This document shows, in pieces, positions 54,270 through 64,000 of a stretch of 64,000 nt of DNA; within the stretch, counting starts at the first letter, position 1, and each line of letters begins with the position of its first letter. Under the pieces are notes generated by a model. It saw only the letters and a list, made by a program, of their open reading frames with translations. It was not told where the DNA came from and made no database searches. The DNA lies in contig JAEUBA010000047.1 of the NCBI GenBank assembly GCA_018257865.1, positions 62,001 through 126,000 on the forward strand, in the 5' to 3' direction. The stretch comes from Stereocaulon alpinum. Taxonomy: Eukaryota > Ascomycota > Lecanoromycetes > Lecanorales > Stereocaulaceae. The translations under genes and the position numbers were made by a program.

Positions 54270-56378
54270 TCGGACGAGATAATCGTCCACGCCAACATAT
54301 TCCTCAGTCAGGGAAAGCCTCGTCAAGCAATCAAATTGTACACTAAGGTTCTTTATACCACGTGCCCTGGACATGTCTGTGCCCTACTGAACCGTTCCCT
54401 TGCACACCTATCTCTTGGGCACCCTGAGCTTGCAGTCGTCGACGCCTATCGTGCGGCAATGTCAGCATATGGCATGAGAGGAAACAACATCCAGAGCAAC
54501 AAGAGATATGTTAAGGTCTGCAAGTATATCCGTACAGAGAGGATCAACGTCGAAAAGGACAAAATCTGGACAGGCAACAACTGCCGGTTTCTTAAAACGA
54601 ATGGGGTCTCAAGTCCCCTGTCGAGCATTGTTATCAATGATCCACCGGCAAGCATAGATCTTTCCACAGTACCACCATTTATACCCACAAGTCGCAAGGA
54701 GGTCTGCCAACAGCTGGAGATCCGGGCCCTGTATCGTCTCGCGTGTGCACTATCACGTTGTGGCGGTGGTGCACGCTCAGATGCACTAGGTCTACTGGAC
54801 GACGGTCGTACGAGATATGGAGAACCGGAGTCCTGGGAGATGTGTGAGTACGAGAGATTGGGCGACAGTATCTTGAACGAGCTGTTTAAAGACTTGGAAC
54901 CCTCAGCCAGCCGACCTGGGAGTCAGGAAGTCCAGGAACAGATCAAGGCCGAGATGAAGTCCAAAGCGACCATGATCGAAAGTTACAACTATCCATTTGA
55001 CGATTTTGAGCCCAGCCTACATGTCGAGCAGTGGCAGAAGTACATTGTTTCCTGGGTCAAGAAATGCACAACGGTCTGTTCAGCTCATGTCATTACACCA
55101 AGCAGTTCACCGGGGGTGTCCTACGAACCATATCTTGAGTTGCGTGCGCTTCTTGATATTAGCCCTGGAGCTAAGGTGCTCTCCGAACGAACAGTCTGCA
55201 ACGTGACCACAAGCACACCCGAAGATGTTATGGCAAGAAGCACTTTAGAATCTACAGCTCATTTCTACTGCGACACCTGCGCTGCGCTTCTCATCATTCC
55301 GGGTAGCAGCCCCGATAACTATGCGGCAGAGAGACCAGACCTGGTGGGTCGCGCCAATAGCCCTGAAGAGGATGATACAGTACTTGATCCGGTGATCTTT
55401 CCAAGAAGACAAGCTCGTCGATCAAGTCCTCCCTCTGGCCACACTCCAGAGACAGGTAATCCAAACGCTTCTCTGTCTTCCGATCTCATGTTTTGTTCCA
55501 CGACACACATGGCGCCATCATGCTGCAATCGCTGCCGCAAAGACCACGAGATTTTCGACCATAGCCTTTGCGATACCAACATCGAACGCAAACTGCGCAA
55601 AAGTCAATTAAACGACCTTAGAACAACAACGCCCGACGACCGCAAAATCCAGTGCCTGCAAGAACTACTATTCCTCCGCACCTTGGTAGCATCCCTGACC
55701 GCGTCCGACCCAACCAGCCACCCCCTCCACGACGACGACATAATGTTCGCCATCACCACGCCAAACAACTACCAAAAAACCGACGAGCCACAACCCTGGT
55801 CCTTCACAAACAACGTCCTCCGTCCACTGTACAACATCAACCAAGTCTGCGCTTCCCTAGCCATCGACCCTTTTTCTACACTCTGGCAAACAGACGGCTG
55901 GATGATCAATGTCCTAATGTCCAAAATAAGCATCAGCATGCGCATTTCCAAAGGACCCCGCTACGCCAAAATCTTCAACGAGCACGCCAATCTCGTCACC
56001 GAATACGGCAAACACGATATCCGCTGGAACCGCTACATCACCCCCAACGAACCCGACGAAGAAAACCAAATCTGGATCGGCAGTTTGAATCCTGTGTTCA
56101 ATTTAATCCGTATCGCGGACCCTGCTAAGAATGAAGTTCCAAACGTGGTCGTTGTGCAGAAAACAGCGCTACACGTATACGCCATTTCCCCTATCAAAGA
56201 AGGCGAAGCACTGCTTCGAGCACCCGATGATGAAGGGCCGGTACCTGAGACGTGGATGCTAGATGAGGAGGAGGTGTGGGAGAGCGAGAGCGACGACGAC
56301 AACGAGGTAGAAGAAGGCGAAATCGTCGAGGGAGAAAGCATGGATGAGGGTAGCGAGGAAGGCGAAATCAAGGAGTGA
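54246..56378 (+). CDS. Divergent TPR-SET-like protein
   Basis: A 710-residue single-exon protein starting MASGSTSRSDEI. Residues about 10-75 form TPR-like helices ('ANIFLSQGKPRQAIKLYTKVL', 'LLNRSLAHLSLGHPELAVVDAYRA'). 'YLELRALLDISPGAKVLSE' (about 297-315) looks like the first strand of a SET domain. 'FYCDTCAALLI' and 'CCNRCRKDHEIFDHSLC' provide a MYND/SET-insert-like cysteine cluster. 'NPVFNLIRI...VPNVVVVQKTALHVYAISPIKEGEALL' (about 612-656) is in the position of the NHSC-PN and GEEL blocks but lacks the canonical residues. The acidic tail (EEVEEGEIVEGES...) is typical of nuclear proteins. Family membership is fairly clear but methyltransferase activity is doubtful. The start lies in the last unit of a tandem repeat array. 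Confidence 0.75.
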   Translation: MASGSTSRSDEIIVHANIFLSQGKPRQAIKLYTKVLYTTCPGHVCALLNRSLAHLSLGHPELAVVDAYRAAMSAYGMRGNNIQSNKRYVKVCKYIRTERINVEKDKIWTGNNCRFLKTNGVSSPLSSIVINDPPASIDLSTVPPFIPTSRKEVCQQLEIRALYRLACALSRCGGGARSDALGLLDDGRTRYGEPESWEMCEYERLGDSILNELFKDLEPSASRPGSQEVQEQIKAEMKSKATMIESYNYPFDDFEPSLHVEQWQKYIVSWVKKCTTVCSAHVITPSSSPGVSYEPYLELRALLDISPGAKVLSERTVCNVTTSTPEDVMARSTLESTAHFYCDTCAALLIIPGSSPDNYAAERPDLVGRANSPEEDDTVLDPVIFPRRQARRSSPPSGHTPETGNPNASLSSDLMFCSTTHMAPSCCNRCRKDHEIFDHSLCDTNIERKLRKSQLNDLRTTTPDDRKIQCLQELLFLRTLVASLTASDPTSHPLHDDDIMFAITTPNNYQKTDEPQPWSFTNNVLRPLYNINQVCASLAIDPFSTLWQTDGWMINVLMSKISISMRISKGPRYAKIFNEHANLVTEYGKHDIRWNRYITPNEPDEENQIWIGSLNPVFNLIRIADPAKNEVPNVVVVQKTALHVYAISPIKEGEALLRAPDDEGPVPETWMLDEEEVWESESDDDNEVEEGEIVEGESMDEGSEEGEIKE

Positions 56379-57034
56379 TGAGCTGGATTCATTAGAGGGG
56401 CGTTAGGTATCGTGTTTTTACAAGTGTAGTGTCTCTAGGGAGAGAGAATGGATTACGCTGTCCATAAACCCCCTTCCTTTCTTCGTGCACATTGACTCTT
56501 CCTCCTTCACGAGGGTCATAGGAAACACCACTCTACCTCCTTATCACTCTAGCTGCAACTGACAGATCCGCCCATGGATAGTAAGTAGCCTTTGTGGCGC
56601 GAGCACCGGAGCTTATTTAACGGAATCATCGTACGTTAGCTGTGTCTAGGATTGCAAGACTACGGCTCTTAAGTGTTCTGGAAAGGGCAGGTTGTCGAGG
56701 ACTTCCTGGAGGACATTGTTGATCTGCCTTTTCACTGGCCTGGTTTGGTTTGGGTGATTGCGGACGAAGATGGCCATATTGGTTGAGCAGGGTAGAAGGA
56801 AATGGGCCTCAGAGAAAGAGTCATCATTGTGGGTGCAAAGGGAATAAGGTAGTAATACATTCTGCAAGTAGATACCTGATACTAGCAGTTAAATGCCGTC
56901 AACATAGCTCATATCCGTATCGGCTTGATATTCATGTTCATATGCATGTATGCTCGCTCCATAAACACAAACGCCAAAGAATGCTCCAATTGTTCTTGCT
57001 CGTTCCCACAAGACTACAATGTAGTCTAATGGCC
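56379..57034. other. Convergent intergenic spacer
   Basis: Lies between the 3' ends of the TPR-SET-like gene and the next minus-strand gene. No gene is seen. Confidence 0.4.
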
Positions 57035-59824
57035 TCATTTCCACCTTCCTCCGCCCACCCTACTCCCCGCACCCAAACTCCCCTCCTCATCCTCCTCCAC
57101 AAGCGCCGGCGTCCTCCGCTCATGCCTCCTCTTAACGCGTCGATGCTTACTAACAGAGATATTACTGGCGCTATCATCGGGCATCAGTTCGCTCGCAGCG
57201 TCATCGAAGCCATCTTCCGTTTCGCTGCCGTCCCATTGGCTGGCGGGCGTGCTGAGGCGGGCTTCGGGGAGGAGGGAGCCGCGGCGGCGTTGGTTTGCGC
57301 GGGCGAGGCCGGCGTGGCGGTCGATCATTGCGCAGCGGACTGTGTGGGCTTTGTTGTGGAGGGCTTCGAATGCGTCTGTGTAAGAGGTTGGGTTAGCGGG
57401 GAGTTGGGATGGAAGGGGAGGGAAGGGGGTGGATTGACCTTCTAGTGCTTCCATGCTGAGGAAAATCTCTCGTTCGACCTCAGCTAGGGCAGCGATTTCG
57501 TTCTCTTCGTCTATGGTGACGGGAGCGCCGACAGCACCGGTAGCAGGGGTGGGGTTGCGGGAGAAGGGGGTGGGGCCTCTTGATGGAGGTAGTAAGGGCG
57601 TGGGGCCGCGAGATGGACCCCGCGAAGGTGGGGGAATATTGGTGAAGAAATTGTCATCTGCGCCGCTGCGGAGGAAGCCGTCGAAGCGGCCAGAGACTAG
57701 AATTTCCCACTCTCCGTCGCTGATGGCAGCCAAAGTGGCGAGCACGTTGTGAAGGTGTGGGTTGGAGAGCAGATACATGGCCGACTCAGGGTCTCGAGGG
57801 AGGTCTGGTAGGCGGTAGAGGCGCTGAATAGCGAGGCTGGTGTTCTGTAACAAGCTCGATTGAGGATTGATTAGTGCTTCGTCTGTTGTTGAGTTTGGTC
57901 TGCTTGGGATGACTCCGATCAAAGTTGAAAACACCGGTCTTTGCTCAGGCTCCAACCGAGTGAGCATTGCAAAGGTCAGAGTCTCATCATCGACATCTTG
58001 TGGAGGGCTCGAAGGACATTGAGTTTGACTGTCAAGCCATCTGTCAACAGACATCTTCGTCTTCTTCGATTGCCGGATATAATGATCCCGAAACTCGTCA
58101 GGCACGTCAACATCCAGCTTTTGCATTGGCGGGATATGTTCAGACGCTGATATGCAGAGGCCGGTTTGGGTGGCGTCCATCACAAAGGCAGGCCATTGTG
58201 GCAATTCCTGTCGACCAGAGACGTATTCGAAGATCTCGCCCCAGCTTACGCCTCTCTTGTCGTCAGGGGAGGCTTCGTAATCTTCGGACACTTGACACAG
58301 AACACAGTTGCAGGTCTCGCTTGAAATATCCCTGGCAAAGACAGCCTCCAATCGATCGAGCAGCCTACGAGCAACAGATCGGTACCCTGTAGCCACCGCT
58401 AGTGACCCGTTGCGTGATATAACTCTATCATAGTCATCCAGTAGCTTATTGATGGGCGAGAAGTATTGAGCTGCCATCGCTGAAGCTACCTGCGTTGGTT
58501 GATTCGACTGTCCTGCACTGAGAAGACTTTTTGGAATAGGTTGCGGTAAACCTCCATGCTGCATCAAGTAGTCCACTTTTGGCATAGGCACTTCCGGGGG
58601 TGGTGGAGGCGGCGGTGGTGGTAGCGGTGAGTCGATAAACACGCTGGAGCGCTCATGCTCGCCGAGTGCTGAGAACGGCGTAGCCTTTCCGCTAGGAGGG
58701 AACTGAGGCTCAGCGAGTGTCGGCGTCCTGGGCGAAGAGTCTGGATCTGTGGCGGGGGACGAGTTGCGGTCTACACGCGGAGTTGTGGGACGTTCGGTTG
58801 CTCCCGAGTCTGTTGTCGATGCGTTGGTGGTCTCGCTTTTTGAGAGGGAAGAAAGATCAGAGGACACTGCTTTTGGGCCACTTCCTATAGAGGATGTCGA
58901 GTCTTCGACGGTGGCCTGCTTCGGTCTGAGTGTTAAAGGAGTGCTAGGCTTTGAGGGTGTACCGGGCTTCGATCGTCGCGCTGAGAGTATGGGTTTCTCT
59001 TCCTCGTGGCTTGCTTCTCTTAGGCTATTCCTTGACTTTGATGCTGGAGGGGGAGGATCCTTTGGCTTTTCGGTCGCTTCTGAGCTTACTCTCCTCAACT
59101 TCCTTCCCAAATATTCCGCAGCCTTCTGCAGATCTGAAGGCTTGCGCTGAAGCTTGACCGTGGCCGCTTTTGGCTTCTCCAGTCGTCGTTTTTCCACATC
59201 CGACCTTCGAGCCTTTGGCCTTTGCATCTCTGGACTGCTATCCCTCGGAGTTTGTGTTCTTAACTTCCGCACCGATATCTTCTCAGCTTTAGGAGTCTCT
59301 TCTTCTGCATCGGAAACATGGGCGCCTTCCACTCTTGCCTTTTTCACCTTTGGCTTCTCAACCGTAGGCTTTTCCGCTTCTATGTCCTGATCCAGTGCAG
59401 TCTCAGGTGGGCTTGGAGGGGCTGCCCCTGTAGTTGGATGTATGCCATTTTCCATATCTTGGTCTTTGTCCTTGTCTAGGTCTGTAGGGTCCGGGGTGTA
59501 GTAGCTCAGGCGGGGATTGGCAACATTGTCCCTGCTCCCAATCGCTTCTTTGCTGTGTGCCTTTGAGAACGAGGGATACGGTAGACTTGTCTTGCTGCCC
59601 ATGGGTGACGCCGATGAGCCACCATCCTCTACCTCTGGTACCGGCAGGGACGCTCTCCTCTTGGTGGTGGTTGGAGAAGGATTGGTGGAGCGTCGCTCAG
59701 GCGGTGTCACGGCCTTATCGGCCCTGCGAGCTCGTGAGGACCTGTGGCGCGGCTTGTCCTTTGACCTAGAAGGCGTCTCTGGATCCTTCTCCTTCTCCTT
59801 ATCCCGAGGCTTCGCTGAAGGCAT
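57035..59824 (-). CDS. Large low-complexity protein with a conserved C-terminal domain
   Basis: A 929-residue frame starting MPSAKPRDKEKEKD. Residues 1-390 are disordered: Lys/Glu/Ser/Pro-rich, with repeated 'EKPKxxKAR' motifs and a poly-proline run (about 400-410). Residues about 450-720 are globular: 'MAAQYFSPINKLLDDYDRVISRNGSLAVATGYRSVARRLLDRLEAVFARDIS', then CNCVLC, 'RGVSWGEIFEYVSGRQELPQW' and 'HLHNVLATLAAISDGEWEILVSGRFDGFL'. 'PPSRGPTP' repeats and a basic C-terminus follow. Similar fungal proteins have been loosely called 5-methylcytosine G/T-mismatch DNA glycosylases, but I see no glycosylase helix-hairpin-helix. The segment 57438-57376 (63 nt, GTCAAT...CTAAC...ACAG) could be an in-frame intron, which would give 908 residues. 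Confidence 0.8.
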   Translation of the reverse strand: MPSAKPRDKEKEKDPETPSRSKDKPRHRSSRARRADKAVTPPERRSTNPSPTTTKRRASLPVPEVEDGGSSASPMGSKTSLPYPSFSKAHSKEAIGSRDNVANPRLSYYTPDPTDLDKDKDQDMENGIHPTTGAAPPSPPETALDQDIEAEKPTVEKPKVKKARVEGAHVSDAEEETPKAEKISVRKLRTQTPRDSSPEMQRPKARRSDVEKRRLEKPKAATVKLQRKPSDLQKAAEYLGRKLRRVSSEATEKPKDPPPPASKSRNSLREASHEEEKPILSARRSKPGTPSKPSTPLTLRPKQATVEDSTSSIGSGPKAVSSDLSSLSKSETTNASTTDSGATERPTTPRVDRNSSPATDPDSSPRTPTLAEPQFPPSGKATPFSALGEHERSSVFIDSPLPPPPPPPPPEVPMPKVDYLMQHGGLPQPIPKSLLSAGQSNQPTQVASAMAAQYFSPINKLLDDYDRVISRNGSLAVATGYRSVARRLLDRLEAVFARDISSETCNCVLCQVSEDYEASPDDKRGVSWGEIFEYVSGRQELPQWPAFVMDATQTGLCISASEHIPPMQKLDVDVPDEFRDHYIRQSKKTKMSVDRWLDSQTQCPSSPPQDVDDETLTFAMLTRLEPEQRPVFSTLIGVIPSRPNSTTDEALINPQSSLLQNTSLAIQRLYRLPDLPRDPESAMYLLSNPHLHNVLATLAAISDGEWEILVSGRFDGFLRSGADDNFFTNIPPPSRGPSRGPTPLLPPSRGPTPFSRNPTPATGAVGAPVTIDEENEIAALAEVEREIFLSMEALEGQSTPFPPLPSQLPANPTSYTDAFEALHNKAHTVRCAMIDRHAGLARANQRRRGSLLPEARLSTPASQWDGSETEDGFDDAASELMPDDSASNISVSKHRRVKRRHERRTPALVEEDEEGSLGAGSRVGGGRWK

Positions 59825-61401
59825 GGTGGGCGAAGACTGGGAATGATGGTGTGAGGCTTTGAAAAGGATGACGAAATCGGGGTAGCTGGTGTTGAGGGTG
59901 GTCAGGGGTTGAGGTAGGATGAAGAAATAACCTCTGCTATGTCCGCTTGCATCCTGGCCGTGGTCTTCTCACTGCCTATTGAGTGAATGCTGCCGGCGCA
60001 TGGTAAACATCGGCAACAGGGAAGTGAGTTCGCCAAGGCTAGCCGGTGGTAGGACAGCCTTGGTGGCAACGTTGCAATCGCTCGGAGAAACGCACACAAC
60101 ACAGTCAAGGAAGGATACTGAGACAGAATGGAAAGATGTAGTCGTCGTTGCGATTGTTACGAAGGATTGCGTTGGAGTTGACTGGGGTATTGACTGCTCC
60201 AGGGCGCTAAAACAGCGCTTTAGAAGTTGCAAGCCACCGTAAGTCTAGATCCTTCGCCTGCGCCTCCCCAATAATATATTACTACCGTACATACCCAGCT
60301 GCGTTAGCCTTGTTGGATCATCCAAGTTCAAGGTAAATATTAGCCAAAGCCCTAGTCACGAAAGGATTCGCTGTTCCTGGACGTGGCAGCTAAATTTACT
60401 AACGCAGAGGATCTCCAGGGGTTGCTCAACCACCTTTTCAAGAGCGTCCTTGATAAGTCCAAGCAGGATTTGGTACATGCGTGTATGAGAGACTTGGTTG
60501 CGGACAAGACCACTAAGTATTGCTCTATAATTGCAGAGGTGACGACTACTGAGCTGTGATGGGTACCACGTCAGCACAAGTAGCGAGTGTCTCACTATCC
60601 TAGACTAGCTACGAACAAGATCCGCTATGAGTTCGAACATGCTCTTGACCACGCAAGGCTCCGCGCAATCCCAAGACATCCACAGCACTACAGACTCGTC
60701 CATCAGTCGACTACCACATTGCTCAAAGACCATCTCTCCCTACTGATATAATCCTGGAAAGCTATCTTGATCCACAAGACATTTGAGTCTCGTGCATGTT
60801 TCGCATAGTGCAAGGGTCTAGTCGATAATGGTTTGACTCCAGATCTTGTTTGACAAAATTCATCTCACGGGTTAGGAATATCGTGCAGGTCGTACTTTGA
60901 TGGCCGTTGTTTTCCCATGACCACAGAGGTGGCGAGTTCCATACCTATACCACCATCGGCTTAGAGGAGCTAGTATGGGCCTGGATCTTGGACCACATCA
61001 TCTGTGTCTTTACTATGGAGTAGCTCGGTGATCGAAGCCATACATGTATCTCTGGACCAAGGACACGCTGCGTGCGTTGCTAGAAGTAAACAATTCCAAC
61101 TATTCTCAATCATGTCATCCCATTGTTTCTATCTGTCATAAATCGTATTCTATCGCATAGCCGTCTATGTTATCGCGGAAGCCACGAAGGAGCTCACGCC
61201 AGGCCCGCACCCCAATGCATTGATATGGCAATCTCTAACAAAGTGCCCGGCAAGCGGCAATTCAGCCAACGCGCAAAAAAGCTCGAATGACCATGTCACG
61301 TCTTTCCAGGTCCTCGACAGGTGGAATGCTCTTGCGGTATGATGAACGCAAGAGCATAACCTCAAAAAGAACGCAGAACTTTAACCGTGAAAAACCTTCT
61401 A
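59825..61401. other. Intergenic
   Basis: The first ~250 bp should hold the promoter of the 929-residue protein gene. No gene is recognised in the rest. Confidence 0.4.
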
Positions 61402-63252
61402 TCACTGCGTAATCTCGGGCTTCTCCATTCGCCCATCCTCACTCCTCACTTGGACTACTCTTGACATGTCTCTCTTTCGATTCATTACCATAGCTAGCAC
61501 CACCAGAGTCGATGCCAGTGCAAAGTTGATGCCTGTCCAGTAGCCCACAGCAACTATGCCATATTTCTTGACACAATATCCGGCAATCGGTGGACCAGCC
61601 AAGGCGAAGGGTGAGCATGAAGACCACATCAAACCGGTCCATGCTCCCAGATAGCCCATCTGCTCCAAAGGAATAATGTGCGCAATACAAGAAGCTGGAA
61701 TGCCAATAATGACACCTAAGCAGATCCCAAGAGAGACGCAAAAGCCGATCGCGTCATTTTGATTATGTGCTAATGGCCAGAAGCAGAACACCAGGATCGA
61801 TGCTAATGCGGTGAAGAATGCTTGGATTAGTAAAGGGCTCAGCCAACCTAATGTCGCGAGCGTTGCACTTGCGAGTCGACCACCGACAGCGCATCTACGG
61901 AAATGTTAGCGGAATAGTACCGAAATGACTGATTGTAGTTGCGACGTACCCATTCAGAATGACCAGGAACCAGACCATCCTGATTTGGTCTTGCTCGGCC
62001 CACACAGTGATGTGGAACATTAGCGGCGTATAGCCGAAGAAGACCGTTGCCATGGCCGCAGTGAAGAGGGCGTACGGGGTGCATCTGAAGGCTTCGTACT
62101 TGAACCAACATCCAATCTTGTGGGCATTCTTCAATGGAGTCTTCTTTCCATGCCGAGGCGGGCCCCCGAAAACGAACGCCACGGTTGAAAACCCAGCGAT
62201 AATCACCGATAGAATCCTGACGCCCTTGGGAAAGCCATACTTCTGAAGGAGAAAGCTAATAGCTATCGGGTATACAACACCGCCTACTCACAGTCAGTCC
62301 TCACTCCTTCATGGACTTCTTAGCTCTGCGGAATGCAAGAATTACTGACCTGTAGTTGCACCAGCCGATGTTATACCTATAGCTAGGTATCTGAGTCGTG
62401 GGAAGGACTAAATTCGTTAGCTTTCCCAAATTCTTTCGGAGAACCCGGTATGCCGCTAACCTGGATTGACAGATAGGAACTATGCATGAAATAGCACGCC
62501 ATTCCAACTCCAGCTATCAGTCCTTGGGTGAGAAATATCAGTCCATAACTGCCTTGCTCGTCATGACCGTCGCCACCGGCGAAGCTAAGGCAGAAGTATC
62601 CTAGGGTCGTCATGACACCGCCAAATCCGAGCAGATATCTATACAAATTCACAGGTCAACATGGCTTCTTGGGTGCGTAGTGAAACTACCAGCCAAGCTT
62701 TCAGAGCATTCTGGGGTATGCGCTCATATCCGCTGCTCTGGAAGCATTGTCCAATTCTACGCTTTGGAGAGAATACCGGGAATACGTACCTGTGATACTG
62801 AGCATCGGCCAGTCGTCCGACAAAGACGGATAGAAACAAGACCAGAAAAGCCACGATACCTCCTATAATACCGACTGAGGAATCACTCGTGCCGAGCAGC
62901 AGATGCTCTTTGTAGAATCTGAAAAAAGTTCCGTAACTCATGATTATGCCCCTGTCACTGTTAGCGAAGGTCGTTCTTCAGAACTCGACAGATCATCTTA
63001 CCAACAATTGGCCATCCCACAAAACCCAGCAAGCAACGCACAATACGGCCTCCATCCCTTCGGCAACACCTCAATACTCTTCAGATCAGAGGAGGACGAT
63101 GCAAAAGAACAGATCCCTGTCTCCACATCCTTTTCACTGGGTGAATCGTCCCGTACATTGTCGTTTCTTGACATGAGCCGAGCGACTGGGGGCGGTTCCT
63201 CAAGGCGGAGTCCTCCCTGTTCTCTCCGATCGTTCATCTCCACCACCACCAT
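61402..63252 (-). CDS. Monocarboxylate-type MFS transporter, six exons
   Basis: Exons are 63252-63002, 62951-62790, 62638-62461, 62407-62350, 62283-61950 and 61894-61402; introns are 50, 151, 53, 66 and 55 nt; 491 residues. The frame is intact. A cytosolic N-terminus of about 65 residues is followed by 12 predicted membrane helices in the MCT arrangement: 'GWRPYCALLAGFCGMANCWG', 'GIIGGIVAFLVLFLSVFVGRLAD', 'YLLGFGGVMTTLGYFCLSFAGG', 'LRYLAIGITSAGATTGGVVYP', a central loop with 'FGGPPRHGKKTPLKN', then 'CAVGGRLASATLATLGWLSP' and 'GYWTGINFALASTLVVLAMVM'. The family moves monocarboxylates or related organic acids with protons, and the substrate is unknown here. Exon 4 is only 58 nt. The acceptor of exon 4 is chosen at TTTAG (62408), which restores the 'SFPRLRYLAIG' block. 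Confidence 0.92.
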
Positions 63253-64000
63253 CTTTTCGGATTTTTGATCGAATAGAAGTGTTGACAGGCGACCTGTCTT
63301 CCACCTCCAGGTCGTAGCCAGATGTTGAGGTTAGTAGATTTGTACAAGATGATCTCGGAGGTCGCGGCTCAGAAGCAGAGCAACGCGCACGCAAAATGTA
63401 AGTTCGTTCCACGATATGACTAAGCGATAGATGGTTCGTGTTCTGATATGGGTAGTTTGGAATGTGGAAAGTGTAGTGAGGTTCAAAGTATATGGTGGGT
63501 GAAAAGCTGATTTAAGTTGTGGGTTTGAGCAAGTTTACGTTGGCTGAAGGCTTGGTTCCGGTATATCCACCACCTTGCGCACGCCACAATCTTTGAATTA
63601 TATGAATATGACGACATTGTAAGGCTTGGAACTTGTTGCAGATGAATTGGCAGACGCGTAAGTCGCTGATTTGATAAGATCGGCTATATCACAGTTCCTT
63701 ATCTTGCATGCCCAGCGCCTTGACTGCTGACTGCTTGCTCACTCCCAAGACTTACCAGGATTTCCCATCCAACGCAATCTAAATGCCAACCCTTCACGTT
63801 CACCGAGATCCACATTTACTTCAAGTCATCCAACCTCTTCTCTCTTCTCCTTTACGAACATTGATCCTGTACCTCGGATGATCCAGACTATCCTCTGCCT
63901 TCCACTCGGAAGGCGGCACAACAACGCTCACCCGCGGATGATCTCTTGCCTTTTCCGTGCTTTGATTTCTTGACTCGCAGGCTCGGCATGTAGTCTTGCC
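63253..64000. other. Intergenic / transporter promoter
   Basis: The region upstream of the MFS gene. The last 200 bp are pyrimidine-rich but no coding start is supported before the window ends. Confidence 0.4.

Noticed and set aside
1..64000. Secondary-metabolite gene cluster around the FAD monooxygenase and MFS genes
   Set aside because: No PKS, NRPS, terpene synthase or P450 is present in the window, and the candidate genes are far apart.

Overview
The window looks like part of a nuclear chromosome of a filamentous ascomycete (Pezizomycotina, probably Dothideomycetes). Most introns are 42-93 nt with GT...AG ends and CTAAC/CTGAC-type branch points. There is a fungal NLR, a Zn2Cys6 regulator, a PTH11/rhodopsin-like receptor, a HET-domain relic, and repeats mutated in the CpA-to-TpA style of repeat-induced point mutation (RIP). 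No rRNA, complete tRNA or CRISPR array was seen. Exon coordinates were worked out by hand from splice signals, frame continuity and family motifs; no searches were run.

Left part (1-18 kb): an F-box-like gene stopped by one nonsense codon, a decayed DHA2-type MFS transporter, a small protein with an MGC acylation signal, a SET protein, a 0.2-kb palindromic element, a secreted 12-cysteine protein, a protein of unknown function and a SesA-NB-ARC-TPR NLR. This part is gene-poor and holds several broken genes.

Centre (18.6-36 kb): two tail-to-head minus-strand genes stand out. One is a PIF1-family helicase whose short first exon adds a viroplasmin/RNase H1-type hybrid-binding domain. The other is a class-III-aminotransferase-like PLP protein with a basic N-terminus and a cysteine-rich C-terminus. 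Next come housekeeping and enzyme genes: succinate dehydrogenase iron-sulfur subunit, a membrane-anchored double-psi beta-barrel protein, a DUF2786 relic, a TPR-SET protein, a kelch protein, a six-exon isochorismatase-family hydrolase with an 8-nt exon, a HET relic and an FAD monooxygenase.

Repeat island (36-44.2 kb): a second 0.2-kb palindromic element, a 564-bp foldback/MITE-like element with 40-bp inverted ends, and a complete 5.25-kb Ty1/copia LTR retrotransposon. The retrotransposon has 228-bp LTRs and a CTAAC target duplication. Its polyprotein keeps one frame for about 4.6 kb yet is full of TAG/TAA codons where Trp and Gln belong.

Right part (44-64 kb): a rhodopsin-like receptor gene that lacks an ATG, a zinc-finger-like gene with a tandemly duplicated exon, a Zn2Cys6 transcription factor, a TPR-SET-like gene whose 5' end was amplified into five 74-76-bp tandem repeats, a 929-residue low-complexity protein and a six-exon monocarboxylate-type MFS transporter. 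Apart from likely divergent promoters (for example sdhB and the beta-barrel gene) the genes show no operon-like logic. Three SET-type genes within 51 kb is the only family enrichment seen.
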